Shown in pieces: positions 24,830-34,670 of a DNA stretch of 64,000 bases; position 1 is the first letter of the stretch, and each line of letters opens with the position of its first letter. The position numbers and the translations under genes are program-made. Origin of the DNA: Syntrophotalea carbinolica DSM 2380 (GTDB taxonomy: Bacteria; Desulfobacterota; Desulfuromonadia; Desulfuromonadales; Syntrophotaleaceae); the NCBI RefSeq assembly GCF_000012885.1, contig NC_007498.2, positions 1,922,001 to 1,986,000 on the forward strand, in the 5' to 3' direction. The notes under the pieces were generated by a model. The model saw only the letters and a program-made list of their open reading frames with translations. It had not been told where the DNA came from and searched no databases.

Positions 24830-26734
24830 TCAAGCTAAGGCGGTCGAAGAAGCATCCCCACGATCATGATGCATAAAATTGCGGACACTGGCGGCAATAC
24901 CCTCGGCGTCCAGACCGTAGCGCGCATAGAGCTGCTGCTGGGTACCCTGCTCGATAAAGCGATCCGGCAAACCGATACGCAGGACACGGACCGCCAAACC
25001 TTCATCGGCCAGCATTTCCAGTACCGCTGAACCGAAACCGCCTTGGCGCACATTCTCCTCGACGGTAACAACAACGCCGGTACGCCGTGCCTCAGCGATA
25101 AGAAGTTGCTGATCAAGGGGTTTCAGGAAACGCGGATCAACAACCGCTACCGACAACCCCTCCCCGGCAAGTATATCCGAGGCGACCAGAGCTTCCTTGC
25201 ACACAACGCCCAATGCAAAGATTACCGCATCGCTGCCGTCACGCAGTTTTTCCCCTTTACCGATAGGCATCGACTCGACGGAATCGGGCAACTCGAGCCC
25301 AAGAGCCTTACCGCGAGGATAACGATACGCCAAGGGGCCATCGTGTTGCGTTCCGGTCAACATGGCACGCTGCAGTTCGATCTCGTCGCGGGGGGCGATC
25401 ACTACCATATTGGGTATATGCCTCAGGAACGAATAATCGAACACACCATGATGGGTCGGGCCATCGGCCCCGACCAGGCCACCCCGATCGATGGCAAAAG
25501 TGACCGGCAGCCGTTGCAAGGCTACGTCATGCACCACATTGTCGTAGGCACGCTGCAAAAAAGTCGAGTAGAGAGCAACCACCGGCCTCATGCCCTGGCA
25601 GGCAAGTCCGGCGGCAAAGGTGACAGCATGTTGTTCGGCAATACCGACATCGAAGAATCGACTGGGATAGCGCTTGGAGAATTCCTTGAGCCCGGTACCT
25701 TCCAGCATCGCCGCGGTGATAGCCACAATGCGATCGTCTTTTTCAGCCATAGCAGTCAGAGTACTGCCAAAGACACCGGTAAAGCTTGCCGGCCCGCCCT
25801 TGGAGGCACGTACCTCTCCGGTTTCCTTGTCAAAGGGACCTACCCCATGGAACAGGCTCGGATTTTTTTCCGCCGGCTCGAACCCCTTACCCTTGCGGGT
25901 CACAACGTGAACAAGAACCGGTCCTTCGAGGTTAGCCACGTTTTCCAGCGCCGGGATCAGGGTCTCCAGGCGGTGACCGTTAAGCGGCCCGACATAATCG
26001 AAACCGAACGCTTCGAACAGCATTCCGGGAGTAAAGAATCCTTTCAGAGATTCTTCCGCCTTGCGCGCAACCTTGAGCAAATCTTTCCCGATACGGGGAA
26101 CGTGCCCCAGGAAATTTTCCGCCTCTTTTTTTAATCGCACCACCAACTCGGAGGTCATTTTGCGATTGATAAGAGAAGAAAGCGCCCCGACGTTCTGCGA
26201 AATGGACATTTCATTGTCGTTAAGTATGACAATGAGGTTTTTATTTTGATCGCCGGCCTGATTCAGCGCCTCGAAGGCCATCCCCCCCGTAAGGGAGCCA
26301 TCGCCAATGACGGCAACGAATTTTTCCTTGCCGTTTTTACAATCACGCGCAGCGGCCATACCTAAAGCAGCCGAAATCGAGGTGCTCGAGTGGCCCACAT
26401 CGAAGGCATCGTAAGGGCTTTCCTCGCGCTTGGGAAAACCGCTGATACCGCCCAGTTGACGCAAAGTATCAAAACGATCAAGGCGTCCGGTCAGCAATTT
26501 ATGGGCATAAGCCTGATGTCCCACATCCCATACGATTTTATCTACGGGGGTATTCAAGACGTGATGCAGCGCGATGGTCAACTCCACCACACCAAGGGAA
26601 CTGGCAAGATGCCCACCTGTCTGCGACACGGTATCGATGATTTTTGTGCGAATCTCCCCAGCCAAAACTTCAAGCTCTTTCACGGAAAGACCCTTTAACT
26701 CCGCGGGAGATTTAAGATTTTTCAACATACTCAC
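24830..26734 (-). CDS. dxs: 1-deoxy-D-xylulose-5-phosphate synthase
   Basis: 634 residues. It condenses pyruvate and glyceraldehyde-3-phosphate, first step of the MEP isoprenoid pathway. The thiamine diphosphate motif is [16 protein letters not shown] (about 146-161); the transketolase-like catalytic region ([14 protein letters not shown]) and Pyr domain (about 315-480) follow. Start taken as GTG 26734 with GGAGGT 7 bases upstream; GTG 26752 and ATG 26728 are alternatives. It directly follows ispA (isoprenoid chain synthesis), a common pairing. Confidence 0.95.
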   Translation of the reverse strand: MSMLKNLKSPAELKGLSVKELEVLAGEIRTKIIDTVSQTGGHLASSLGVVELTIALHHVLNTPVDKIVWDVGHQAYAHKLLTGRLDRFDTLRQLGGISGFPKREESPYDAFDVGHSSTSISAALGMAAARDCKNGKEKFVAVIGDGSLTGGMAFEALNQAGDQNKNLIVILNDNEMSISQNVGALSSLINRKMTSELVVRLKKEAENFLGHVPRIGKDLLKVARKAEESLKGFFTPGMLFEAFGFDYVGPLNGHRLETLIPALENVANLEGPVLVHVVTRKGKGFEPAEKNPSLFHGVGPFDKETGEVRASKGGPASFTGVFGSTLTAMAEKDDRIVAITAAMLEGTGLKEFSKRYPSRFFDVGIAEQHAVTFAAGLACQGMRPVVALYSTFLQRAYDNVVHDVALQRLPVTFAIDRGGLVGADGPTHHGVFDYSFLRHIPNMVVIAPRDEIELQRAMLTGTQHDGPLAYRYPRGKALGLELPDSVESMPIGKGEKLRDGSDAVIFALGVVCKEALVASDILAGEGLSVAVVDPRFLKPLDQQLLIAEARRTGVVVTVEENVRQGGFGSAVLEMLADEGLAVRVLRIGLPDRFIEQGTQQQLYARYGLDAEGIAASVRNFMHHDRGDASSTALA

Positions 26735-26754
26735 TATGGAAACCTCCGTCACAC

Positions 26755-27645
26755 TCAGAAGGAGCGGTCCACGATATAATGTGCGATGCTTCTTAACGGT
26801 TCAGCGCGTTCATCAAAGCCGGACAAACTTTCGAGGGCTACATCGCGCAACTCTTTGGCGCGGTCCCGAGCGGCATCAAGGCCGAGCAAAGCCGGATAAG
26901 TCGCTTTGCCACGTTCCTGGTCGCTGCCGACATCCTTGCCGAGCAGTTCCTGATCACCGACAATATCGAGAATGTCATCGGCAACCTGAAAGGCTAAACC
27001 TGCCGCCTTGGCATAGCGGCCCAAGTTATCAACCTGCTCTGAAGAGGCCCCGCCAAGCACGGCACCGGATTGTACGGATGCCAGAATCAGCGCCCCGGTT
27101 TTACGGGTATGGATATATTCGAGAGTCGCCAGATCAATCTCTTTACCCTCCGAATCCATATCAACCACTTGGCCGCCGACCATCCCCATGGAACCGGCGC
27201 AGCGCGCAATATCCGCACTGACCCTGCGGGCGGCCTCGAGCGAAACGCCACCATCCTCTCCCAGTCGCGACAGAAGAATGAATGCTTCGGTCAACAATGC
27301 ATCGCCGGCCAGGATAGCAAGGGCATCACCATAAACCTTGTGACACGTAGGCCGCCCGCGGCGAAAATCATCATCATCCATGGCCGGCAAATCGTCATGG
27401 ATCAGGGAATAGGTATGTATCATCTCCATGGCACAGGCTGCCGGCATGACTTTATCCACGGTACCACCGACAGCCTCGCAGGCAGCCATCATGAGGATCG
27501 GCCGAATACGTTTGCCGGCGGCAAACGTGGAATAGCGCATCGCCTTGTGAAGGCTTATGGGGAGCACATCCTCCCCGGGCAGATAGGTATCAAGTGCCTT
27601 ATCCACCTGAGCCCGACGTTCTTTCAAGTAGGCATTGAGATCCAT
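26755..27645 (-). CDS. ispA: Farnesyl diphosphate synthase (short-chain polyprenyl synthase)
   Basis: 296 residues. Both aspartate-rich motifs are present: first [14 protein letters not shown] (about 84-97, the long FARM with insert typical of bacterial FPP synthases), second [13 protein letters not shown] (about 223-235). It elongates DMAPP/IPP to C15 (possibly C20). ATG at 27645 has GGAGGATAA right before it. It follows xseB by 43 bases, as xseB-ispA-dxs in many proteobacteria. Confidence 0.94.
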   Translation of the reverse strand: MDLNAYLKERRAQVDKALDTYLPGEDVLPISLHKAMRYSTFAAGKRIRPILMMAACEAVGGTVDKVMPAACAMEMIHTYSLIHDDLPAMDDDDFRRGRPTCHKVYGDALAILAGDALLTEAFILLSRLGEDGGVSLEAARRVSADIARCAGSMGMVGGQVVDMDSEGKEIDLATLEYIHTRKTGALILASVQSGAVLGGASSEQVDNLGRYAKAAGLAFQVADDILDIVGDQELLGKDVGSDQERGKATYPALLGLDAARDRAKELRDVALESLSGFDERAEPLRSIAHYIVDRSF

Positions 27646-27688
27646 TTATCCTCCGATATAAATAATTGTTCAAATGGGTATTAAAACA

Positions 27689-27913
27689 TTATTCTTCGAA
27701 TTTGCCAATGGCCAGGGAACCGTCCTGTTTTCTAAGCAGGGTTTCCACCTGGGTTTCGACCGACTTCAGAAGTTCCTGACAGCGGTTGGCACACTTTACG
27801 CCGACCTCGAAAGATGTCAGGGACTCTTCCAGGGACAACTCCCCGGCTTCAAGCTTTTCCACAACGGCCTCCAGGGACCGCAGCGCTTCTTCAAATGTGT
27901 CAGGTTTATCCAT
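27689..27913 (-). CDS. xseB: Exodeoxyribonuclease VII small subunit
   Basis: 74 residues with the family pattern TFEEALRSLEAVVEKLEAG and LSLEESLTSFEVGVKC. It forms coiled coils that bind the XseA subunit; the complex degrades single-stranded DNA. AGAGG lies 6 bases before the ATG. It lies 88 bases downstream of xseA. Confidence 0.95.
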   Translation of the reverse strand: MDKPDTFEEALRSLEAVVEKLEAGELSLEESLTSFEVGVKCANRCQELLKSVETQVETLLRKQDGSLAIGKFEE

Positions 27914-28001
27914 GCATGCCTCTTATAAAAAATTCGGAGTGATTATCCACATCGGGAGCAAAAAGAGTCAAGGTTTTTAAGCACAAAAATCGCACCGATA
28001 C

Positions 28002-29207
28002 TTAATCTCCATGATCCACCTCGTCAACAGTAGCCTCTACGGATCCCTTTGCAAAACGTATTTGAACCCGATCGCCCGGTGTCAATGTGCGGGCATCACG
28101 AACTATCGTCGAGGTCTTTGCGGAAAACACAATGGCGTATCCGCGATCGAGGGTGGCCAGAGGCGACAACGCATGCAGACGACTGCCGGCCAGCCCAAGA
28201 CGGTTGGCAGCACGCTGCATCGTCTTTTCCATAGCCGAAAACAACCGTTTGCGCAACTGCTCGAGATCGCGATACTGGCGGCGCAAATCGTCGACCGGTG
28301 ACCGCAAACGGCGGCGCAAACCGTCAAGCCGCTCCTTGAGTAACGACAGGCGTCCCTGCATTTGTCCGCTGAGACGCATGACCAGGTGGTCGACATGCCT
28401 TTCCAGTTCCTGACGTCCCTGCACGACAAGTTCGGCAGCAGCACTGGGAGTCGGTGCCCGCAGATCGGCGACAAGATCCGAAATGGTCACATCGACCTCA
28501 TGACCTACAGCCGAGATAACAGGAATCCGGGAGGCAAACACGGCACGGGCCACGACCTCTTCGTTAAAGGCCCACAAGTCCTCCGGCGAGCCTCCTCCGC
28601 GACCGACAATCAGGACATCGGCCTGCCCATGGCGGTTAAAATCGGCAATTGCCCGGGCGATCTCGTCAGCCGCCCCATCCCCCTGCACGCGGACCGGAGA
28701 CAGCAACACGTGCAGACCGGCACCCCGGCGACGCAAAACGTTGAGAATATCATGAATGGCAGCCCCCGTCGGCGAGGTCACGACACCGATGGTGCGCGGG
28801 AAAGACGGCAGACGACGTTTACGCCCCACCTCGAATAAACCTTCGGCATCCAGCTTGGTTTTAAGTTTTTCAAAAGCCAGTTGCCAACTGCCTACGCCCA
28901 AAGGCTCCATCCGATCGACCACCAACTGCAGTTCACCGCGCTGGGGATAGAGGGAGACACGCCCGCCGCACAACACCTGCATACCGTTTTCGGGGGTGAA
29001 TTTCAGCAATCGGTTGCTGGATCGAAACATGACGCCGCGCAACTGGGCCTGATCGTCTTTTACGGCAAAGTAGTAATGCCCCGAAGACGGTGCCGAGAAA
29101 TTGGCGATTTCTCCCGTAACCAGTACCTGGACGAAGTTATCTTCGACAACCTCTTTCAACAGATAGACGAGGCGTGATACGGATACGGTTCCTTCAGAAA
29201 TATTCAT
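28002..29207 (-). CDS. xseA: Exodeoxyribonuclease VII large subunit
   Basis: 401 residues, close to the short bacterial XseA type (E. coli 456). An N-terminal OB fold (about 1-100, VTGEIANFSAPSSGHYYFAVKDD), catalytic region with VVTSPTGAAIHDI (about 138-150) and GRGGGSPEDLWAFN (about 203-216), then a long coiled coil (about 260-345) and a C-terminal segment with LDRGYAIV. All family motifs are present. First gene of xseA-xseB-ispA-dxs, divergent from the ParA-like gene. Confidence 0.95.
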   Translation of the reverse strand: MNISEGTVSVSRLVYLLKEVVEDNFVQVLVTGEIANFSAPSSGHYYFAVKDDQAQLRGVMFRSSNRLLKFTPENGMQVLCGGRVSLYPQRGELQLVVDRMEPLGVGSWQLAFEKLKTKLDAEGLFEVGRKRRLPSFPRTIGVVTSPTGAAIHDILNVLRRRGAGLHVLLSPVRVQGDGAADEIARAIADFNRHGQADVLIVGRGGGSPEDLWAFNEEVVARAVFASRIPVISAVGHEVDVTISDLVADLRAPTPSAAAELVVQGRQELERHVDHLVMRLSGQMQGRLSLLKERLDGLRRRLRSPVDDLRRQYRDLEQLRKRLFSAMEKTMQRAANRLGLAGSRLHALSPLATLDRGYAIVFSAKTSTIVRDARTLTPGDRVQIRFAKGSVEATVDEVDHGD

Positions 29208-29235
29208 GTGCGAAAACCTGTTTTCTGTCGAGATA

Positions 29236-29264
29236 TTGACTTCCGACCCCGGATTCCCTATAAA
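29236..29264 (+). promoter_or_regulatory. Promoter of the ParA-like gene
   Basis: TTGACT (29236-29241), 17-base spacer, TATAAA (29259-29264). It predicts a leader of about 125 bases. Confidence 0.65.
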
Positions 29265-29396
29265 ATGCTAGACTTCACACTCCGGAAGATTTCGTGATAC
29301 GGACACAGGGTACTCGCCTGAGCGCTTGACGCCATTCGTCGATCCCCCTGGGAACGTATTCCGAAGCCGATTTTTTATCAAACTCAAGGATAAGCG

Positions 29397-30812
29397 ATGC
29401 AAGAACCCTATGTGGTAACCGTATCCAGTGAGAAAGGCGGCGTTGGGAAAACCACCCTGGCCACCAATCTGGCCATCTATTTAAAGGCCTTAAACGAGGA
29501 AATGCCGGTTACCCTGTTCAGCTTTGACAACCATTTTTCCGTTGACCGCATGTTCCGCCTGGGCCGCACCATGCCCAAAGGCGACATGCTCGATCTGCTT
29601 TCGGGAAAACCTGTCGATAAAATTCTGGAGCTTGGCGAGTACGGCGTTCAGTTTATCCCTTCCAGTCGTAAATTGGACAGCGTGGCCAATCGCATCGATG
29701 GCTGTGACTGCCTGGCGAAAATCCTGGCCCAATCCGGCCTGAAAGGTATTGTTATCATCGATACCCGTCCGACCATGGACATCTTTACACAGAATGCCTT
29801 GTTTGCCGCGGACCGTGTCATCATTCCGGTAAAGGACACCCCGTCGCTCGAAAACTGCCGCAACCTCTACGACTTTTTCGAAGAACAGGGAATGTCCAAA
29901 CGTCCCTTGCGGTTACTACCGTGTCTGATCGATTCCCGAGTCCATTACGATGGACCCTTTAAAAATGCGTATCAGCTTCTGAAAGGCTATGCTATCAATC
30001 GGGGCTATAAATGCCTTGAGGGATTTATAGCCAAAAGCCCGAAAGTGGAATCCCTCAACACCAATCCCGAAGGAAAAATCTATCCGATCCTGACCCATGG
30101 CCGGGGCACCAATGTGCATCTCCAATTTGCCCATCTGGCCCGACAGATTTTCATCGGTGCCAAGGACAACACCCAGCGACGCCTGGAAACCATTCGTCTG
30201 GAATGCGAGCAACGGAACTTAAGCCGCGACAACAACTTCCTTACGCGGCGCAAACATGTACTGCCGGATTGCCTGATATGCGGACGGCCGCTGGTACACC
30301 ACAATGCCATGGAACCGGCCAGCTATTTTTGCATTACCTCCGACCACCAAGTGGCGGGGTTTCTGGATGAAGCCTGTTTTTCATCACTGGTATTCCGCCA
30401 CTGTTACCATACGCAGAAAAGAATAAACCCGGCCGACCCCCTTGTGGATTTGTTCCGGGAATCGGCATTGCGCTCCTATTTTGTTTTGCGCCATGCGGAC
30501 GACAACACCGCGGAAGCAGCACAGAGCCTGCTTTTTTATCGTTTCGATGAAGAAGGATTTGAAATATCCCATAAATCCATCCCCCTGCGCAAACACGAAA
30601 GCCGCTTTCTGCACAAGGAGCCATCGGCGCTGTTCCGTCTCGCCTCCCCAACGTTATTCGAAGAGGAAACCGCCCGCAAAGACCGATTCTTATTCATCCG
30701 CCGCATTAACAGCGATTTCCCTGAAGAGATTCTGCTGGACGAAAGTTATGCCCGGCTCGATGCCGCCATGCAATACATCGGCAGCAAACTGCCCCCCGCC
30801 TCCTCCGACTAG
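29397..30812 (+). CDS. ParA/MinD-family ATPase with an unrecognised C-terminal domain
   Basis: 471 residues; standalone ParA proteins are about 250-270. The N-terminal part (1-280) is a deviant-Walker P-loop ATPase: SSEKGGVGKTTLATNL (about 10-25), signature Lys in EKGG, switch region IVIIDTRPTMD (about 117-127). The usual DxP switch reads DTRP. The C-terminal half (about 285-471) contains Cys residues (LPDCLICGRPLVHH, YFCITS, DEACFSSL) that could bind a metal, then a charged stretch; I do not recognise it. There is no ParB gene or parS-like site nearby, so chromosome partitioning is unlikely; positioning of a cellular structure is more plausible. ATG at 29397 has AAGGA 6 bases upstream. It is a lone plus-strand gene. 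Confidence 0.8.
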   Translation: MQEPYVVTVSSEKGGVGKTTLATNLAIYLKALNEEMPVTLFSFDNHFSVDRMFRLGRTMPKGDMLDLLSGKPVDKILELGEYGVQFIPSSRKLDSVANRIDGCDCLAKILAQSGLKGIVIIDTRPTMDIFTQNALFAADRVIIPVKDTPSLENCRNLYDFFEEQGMSKRPLRLLPCLIDSRVHYDGPFKNAYQLLKGYAINRGYKCLEGFIAKSPKVESLNTNPEGKIYPILTHGRGTNVHLQFAHLARQIFIGAKDNTQRRLETIRLECEQRNLSRDNNFLTRRKHVLPDCLICGRPLVHHNAMEPASYFCITSDHQVAGFLDEACFSSLVFRHCYHTQKRINPADPLVDLFRESALRSYFVLRHADDNTAEAAQSLLFYRFDEEGFEISHKSIPLRKHESRFLHKEPSALFRLASPTLFEEETARKDRFLFIRRINSDFPEEILLDESYARLDAAMQYIGSKLPPASSD

Positions 30813-30855
30813 ATTTCTATCAAGTAGCAGGGCCCCTCTCTTGTCTGCGTGGCCG

Positions 30856-32043
30856 TCAATGCCGCAACAAGCGCGATACAGGAACCACCTCGACATCCTG
30901 CTGGCGTAAAAACGCCGCTTCCTGCTGCAGAGCCTCCACCGTCTGTGGGTAAGGATGACAGATGGCCACCACCTTGCCACGGGACCGAGCCATCTTCACC
31001 GCTTCACGTATCTGCCGGGCAATGGCATCGACGTTCTGACTGTTATCGAGGAAAATATCCCTTGAAACCGCGGGAATCCTGGCGCGACGAGCTTCGAGAA
31101 AAGCCACCGATCCGGGACTTGTGCGACTGTCCACAAAGAACAAGCCGTTTTTTTTCATCACCTCGAAAACAATCTGCAAGCCCTCGGCATATTGGGTAAA
31201 ACGCGACCCCATATGATTGTTGCCGCCCACTGCATGGGGCACATTTTCAAACATGCGCGTTACTCGCCGCTCAATCTCCAAACGATCCTGCCCGAGCAGC
31301 AACGCTCCCGGGCCGGGATTGTTGCGCGGATAGCTTTCCGGTTCCATGGGCATATGCACCAGCACTTCGCGACCGGCGCGATGCGCCAGTTCCGCCGATT
31401 GCAGCGTATGCGGTTCCTCGGGCATGACTGCCATGGTCAGATCGAGATCAATGGCCAGCAGCCGCCGCAACATGCGAAGATCGCGACCGAGATCATCCAC
31501 CACGATGGCAATCCGGGCCTTTGGGCGCACTTTGGCAGGTTTGCTCCGGGAACGCTTGAAATGCAGAGCGAAACTTGGAATTCCGTTAACGGAAACGCGC
31601 ACCAAAGGAGCAGGAGCATCAGCAAATGCGAACTTCAGCCGGGAAGACTGCTTCTCCAAGGCCCTAACCAATCCGTCATACCAGGCCTGTCCCGGATACA
31701 CCGACGGCAGATGATAATGCATAACATGATCGTCGGTGACGACATCCATCCCGGTAAAGGAAATCCCCTGACGCCACAAGGCACGTTCAATCTCTATCTG
31801 CACCGAGGTTCGCAGAACCTGATCCCGCGTATCGGCCGAGTCTGGCGGTTGTTTCGCTACGGGCGGCGAAACCTCGGGGGTCCGATTTGGCAACGGTGGT
31901 CGCTGGACAAAAGTCAACAACACAAGGGAAACAACGAGAAATCCCACAAGGAACAATGAGGCCAGCAAAACCTTGAAGGTGCGGTCCGGCTGCTTTTTTC
32001 GCGGCTGGCGTTTTCGTCGAACGGTCTTTTTTTTGGTAGCCAT
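30856..32043 (-). CDS. Divergent polysaccharide deacetylase family protein (YibQ-like)
   Basis: 395 residues. Very basic N-terminus (ATKKKTVRRKRQPRKKQP), one membrane segment (about 25-48, VLLASLFLVGFLVVSLVLLTF), a linker, then the divergent deacetylase domain (about 175-395): IAIVVDDLGRDLRMLR, LTMAVMPEEPH, EVLVHMPMEP, GNNHMGSRFT and VAICHPYPQT, the metal-binding Asp/His positions of NodB-like enzymes. YibQ relatives lie next to envC and ctpA in many proteobacteria, matching the order here, and are linked to cell-wall work; substrate unknown. A terminator sits directly before its start. Confidence 0.88.
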   Translation of the reverse strand: MATKKKTVRRKRQPRKKQPDRTFKVLLASLFLVGFLVVSLVLLTFVQRPPLPNRTPEVSPPVAKQPPDSADTRDQVLRTSVQIEIERALWRQGISFTGMDVVTDDHVMHYHLPSVYPGQAWYDGLVRALEKQSSRLKFAFADAPAPLVRVSVNGIPSFALHFKRSRSKPAKVRPKARIAIVVDDLGRDLRMLRRLLAIDLDLTMAVMPEEPHTLQSAELAHRAGREVLVHMPMEPESYPRNNPGPGALLLGQDRLEIERRVTRMFENVPHAVGGNNHMGSRFTQYAEGLQIVFEVMKKNGLFFVDSRTSPGSVAFLEARRARIPAVSRDIFLDNSQNVDAIARQIREAVKMARSRGKVVAICHPYPQTVEALQQEAAFLRQQDVEVVPVSRLLRH

Positions 32044-32052
32044 AATAAAAAA

Positions 32053-32071
32053 GGGGGATGCAGCATCCCCC
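32053..32071 (-). terminator. Intrinsic terminator between ctpA and the YibQ-like gene
   Basis: GGGGGATGC / GCATCCCCC palindrome (usable stem about 7 bp) followed on the minus strand by TTTTTTATTATG, so the T run abuts the YibQ-like start codon. Expression of that gene would need read-through. Confidence 0.75.
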
Positions 32072-32093
32072 TTGTGCGCATGAGGTGAAAGGA

Positions 32094-33413
32094 TCAGGCA
32101 GCCGTTTTATTCAGGCCCTTAAGCAATTCCCACCCTTTGAGCAAATCCAGGGCCCGAAGCAGCTGATAGTCTTTTTCAATGATCTTATCCGACGACACCG
32201 GGCTCGCAGGAATTTGTTTATTTTCCGGCTCACCTTGAGTTTTACCTTCGATTTCAAAATGATTGTCCAGATCTTTTTCACGGACACTGAAACCGTCCTG
32301 GACCTCCGTCAACGCCATCGGTCGCACAACAATATCAGGCGTAATCCCCTTGGCCTGAATGGAGGAACCCGAGGGCGTGTAGTAGCGCGCCGTGGTAAGA
32401 CGCAAACCCGCTTCATTTTCCAGCGAAATAACGGTTTGCACGGAACCCTTACCAAAGCTCTGGGTACCGAGAATAACAGCACGTCTGTTGTCCTGCAGAG
32501 CGCCTGCGACAATTTCTGAGGCGCTGGCGCTGCCACCATTAATAAGCACCACCATGGGGTAATCGGCTTCGGTACCCATGCGATGCGCTTCAAACCGCAT
32601 CCGACTGTCCTCGATCCGTCCCTCGGTGTAAACGATCAGGCCCTGGCGAAGGAACAGATCGGCGACGTCCGCCGCCTGTTCAAGAAGGCCGCCGGGATTG
32701 TTGCGCAGATCAAGGATCAAGCCTCGAAGCTCACCCTTGTTTTCGGCTCGCAAGGTTTTAAGAGCCGCTTTGAGATCCTTGCCTGAACGCTCCTGAAACT
32801 GGGCGAGCCGCACATAACCGAAACCATCGTCGAGCAGACGCGATTTAACGCTTTTGACCTTGATGATCTCCCGGGTCAGAGTGATTTCCCGCGGTTTATC
32901 GAAAGCCTCGCGCATAATGGTGATGGTAACCTGAGTGCCGGAGGCACCGCGCATCAACTTGACGGCTTCCATGATGGACAAGTCTTTGGTCAGTCGATCC
33001 CCGATCTTGACGATCATGTCCCCGGCGGCAAGTCCCATACGGTCTGCCGGAGTATCCTCAATGGGGGAAACAATCGTCAAAACCCCCTCTTTGAGAGTGA
33101 TTTCGATACCCAACCCGCCGAATTCGCCTGACGTATCGATCTGCATTTCGCGAAACATATCGGGAGAAAGATAGGACGAATGTGGATCGAGGACACCAAG
33201 CATACCGTTAATGGCGCCTTCGATGAGCTTGTCCATAGAAACTTCCTCGACATAGCTTTTCTGGATAATCGTCAAAACATCGGTGAATTGCTCCAGTTCT
33301 TCATAGGGCGTGCCGGTTTTTGCTTCGCTGCAACCGACAAAAAGGTTCGCCACCCAGCATCCCAGAACCAGGGTCAACAGCAAAAACACGCCGATCCGTT
33401 TTCCCTTCGTCAT
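32094..33413 (-). CDS. ctpA: Carboxyl-terminal processing protease (S41, CtpA type)
   Basis: 439 residues. Signal/anchor (about 5-25; Cys in CWVANLFVGCSEAK could be a lipobox), PDZ domain (about 95-185, GLGIEITLKEGVLTIV) and S41 core (about 190-370). Catalytic Ser in NGGSASASEIVAGAL and Lys in QSFGKGSVQTVI. EnvC-CtpA-YibQ order suggests a role in controlling cell-wall hydrolases, as shown for CtpA-like proteases elsewhere. Start at ATG 33413 with GGAG 8 bases upstream; ATG 33419 is too close to it. Confidence 0.93.
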   Translation of the reverse strand: MTKGKRIGVFLLLTLVLGCWVANLFVGCSEAKTGTPYEELEQFTDVLTIIQKSYVEEVSMDKLIEGAINGMLGVLDPHSSYLSPDMFREMQIDTSGEFGGLGIEITLKEGVLTIVSPIEDTPADRMGLAAGDMIVKIGDRLTKDLSIMEAVKLMRGASGTQVTITIMREAFDKPREITLTREIIKVKSVKSRLLDDGFGYVRLAQFQERSGKDLKAALKTLRAENKGELRGLILDLRNNPGGLLEQAADVADLFLRQGLIVYTEGRIEDSRMRFEAHRMGTEADYPMVVLINGGSASASEIVAGALQDNRRAVILGTQSFGKGSVQTVISLENEAGLRLTTARYYTPSGSSIQAKGITPDIVVRPMALTEVQDGFSVREKDLDNHFEIEGKTQGEPENKQIPASPVSSDKIIEKDYQLLRALDLLKGWELLKGLNKTAA

Positions 33414-33501
33414 GAACATATCTCCTTCCCTGTGGAGTCTGTCGGACTATCCATGATCCTGCTGCAAATTCGGCCGGTATAGTTCGACACACTCCTATAC
33501 A

Positions 33502-34668
33502 TCATGAACGCGGCTTGAGCCACTGAAGGGGGTCCAGCGGCGTACCACGTTGCCTGATCTCAAAATAAACCGTATCACTGCCTCCAAAGCCGGAGAGACC
33601 GACCTTGTCTCCGGCAGCAACGACATCGCCGACTTTATGAAGAAGTTGGCTGGCCTGCGCGTACAAGGTGTAATACCCATCACCATGATCGAGGATCAGC
33701 AGATTTCCAAACCCTCTGAACGGTTTTGAAAAAACCACTTTTCCCGCTGCCACGGCACACATGGGCAACCCCGGTTTTTGCGCAATCTCGATACCCTGAC
33801 TTTCGATACGGGTATCCAGTCCCGCATTGAAATTGGTGCCGAAACGCACCACAAGTTTGCCTTGCACGGGCCAGGGCAACCTGCCCTTCTGCTTTTTAAA
33901 ACCGACCGCCGAGCCACTATACGCGCCGGATTTTTCCGATTCAAGCGTTTTAAGTAATTTCCGCAAACGTCGGGCTTTTTCCTCCAATTGGGCGATTTCG
34001 TCTTTTATCGCCTCGCGCTTATTGCGTAGCTTGCTTATAGCCGCCTTACGAATCTTTCTGCCGTTTTTCAAGGTTTTCTGGCTGGCGTCAATGATACTCA
34101 ATCGCCGCTGCTGATCACCATGCAGGTTTTCGAGTTCCTGCAAGGCTGTCTGCAAGGCACGCCAATCCTCGCGGTAATCATTCAGCAGTAAACGATCCTG
34201 GCGCACCAGTCGGGTAAGATAAAGGAAGTTTTCGGCCACGCGGGAAGGGGAATCTTTTTGAAACAGTACTTTGAACAGGCGCATTTCCCCACGACGATAG
34301 ACAGCTCCAAGGCGCCGCCGCACCTGCTGTTCTTTTTCGGAAATCTGGTCGGTCAGGCTGGCAATACGCGTTTCTTTCGCTAGGATATCCTTCTTCACGC
34401 TGTTTAAGCGTTTTTCCAGGCGCGTGGAATTCTGTTGCAAACCGCTGAGTTCTTTTTCCAGCTCCATCAATTCCTGTTGCGCTTCACCTTCCCGAACCTT
34501 GCTTGTGTCAAGCTGCTTGGAAAGCCGTTCAATGCGATTCTGGATTTCTTTCAGATTCTGGCGTTGGCGATCGATATCGTCGGCCCTTGCAGGCCATACA
34601 AGACACAATAGCAAAAACAAAACGCCAAACGGCATGCCTGAAACAGCGGTTTTTGTGAATAACCTCAT
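33502..34668 (-). CDS. envC: Murein hydrolase activator EnvC-like (coiled coil + LytM/M23)
   Basis: 388 residues: signal peptide (about 1-28), long coiled coil (about 30-250), C-terminal LytM domain (about 280-388; GNLLILDHGDGYYTLYAQAS). The HxxxD motif of active M23 enzymes reads F-N-A-G-L-D and the HxH motif reads Y-A-Q, so catalytic His residues are missing, as in E. coli EnvC, which activates amidases rather than cutting. It directly follows ftsX, and EnvC is recruited by FtsEX. Start ATG 34668 has AGGA 7 bases upstream; it begins 2 bases after the ftsX stop. Confidence 0.92.
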   Translation of the reverse strand: MRLFTKTAVSGMPFGVLFLLLCLVWPARADDIDRQRQNLKEIQNRIERLSKQLDTSKVREGEAQQELMELEKELSGLQQNSTRLEKRLNSVKKDILAKETRIASLTDQISEKEQQVRRRLGAVYRRGEMRLFKVLFQKDSPSRVAENFLYLTRLVRQDRLLLNDYREDWRALQTALQELENLHGDQQRRLSIIDASQKTLKNGRKIRKAAISKLRNKREAIKDEIAQLEEKARRLRKLLKTLESEKSGAYSGSAVGFKKQKGRLPWPVQGKLVVRFGTNFNAGLDTRIESQGIEIAQKPGLPMCAVAAGKVVFSKPFRGFGNLLILDHGDGYYTLYAQASQLLHKVGDVVAAGDKVGLSGFGGSDTVYFEIRQRGTPLDPLQWLKPRS

Positions 34669-34670
34669 GC

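Noticed and set aside
25043-26134. 363-codon plus-strand frame opposite dxs
   Set aside because: Shadow of dxs.
29397-30812. Chromosome partitioning ParA
   Set aside because: No parB gene or parS-like repeat nearby and a large extra domain.
33502-34668. Active M23 endopeptidase
   Set aside because: Catalytic His positions are replaced, so it is better described as an activator.
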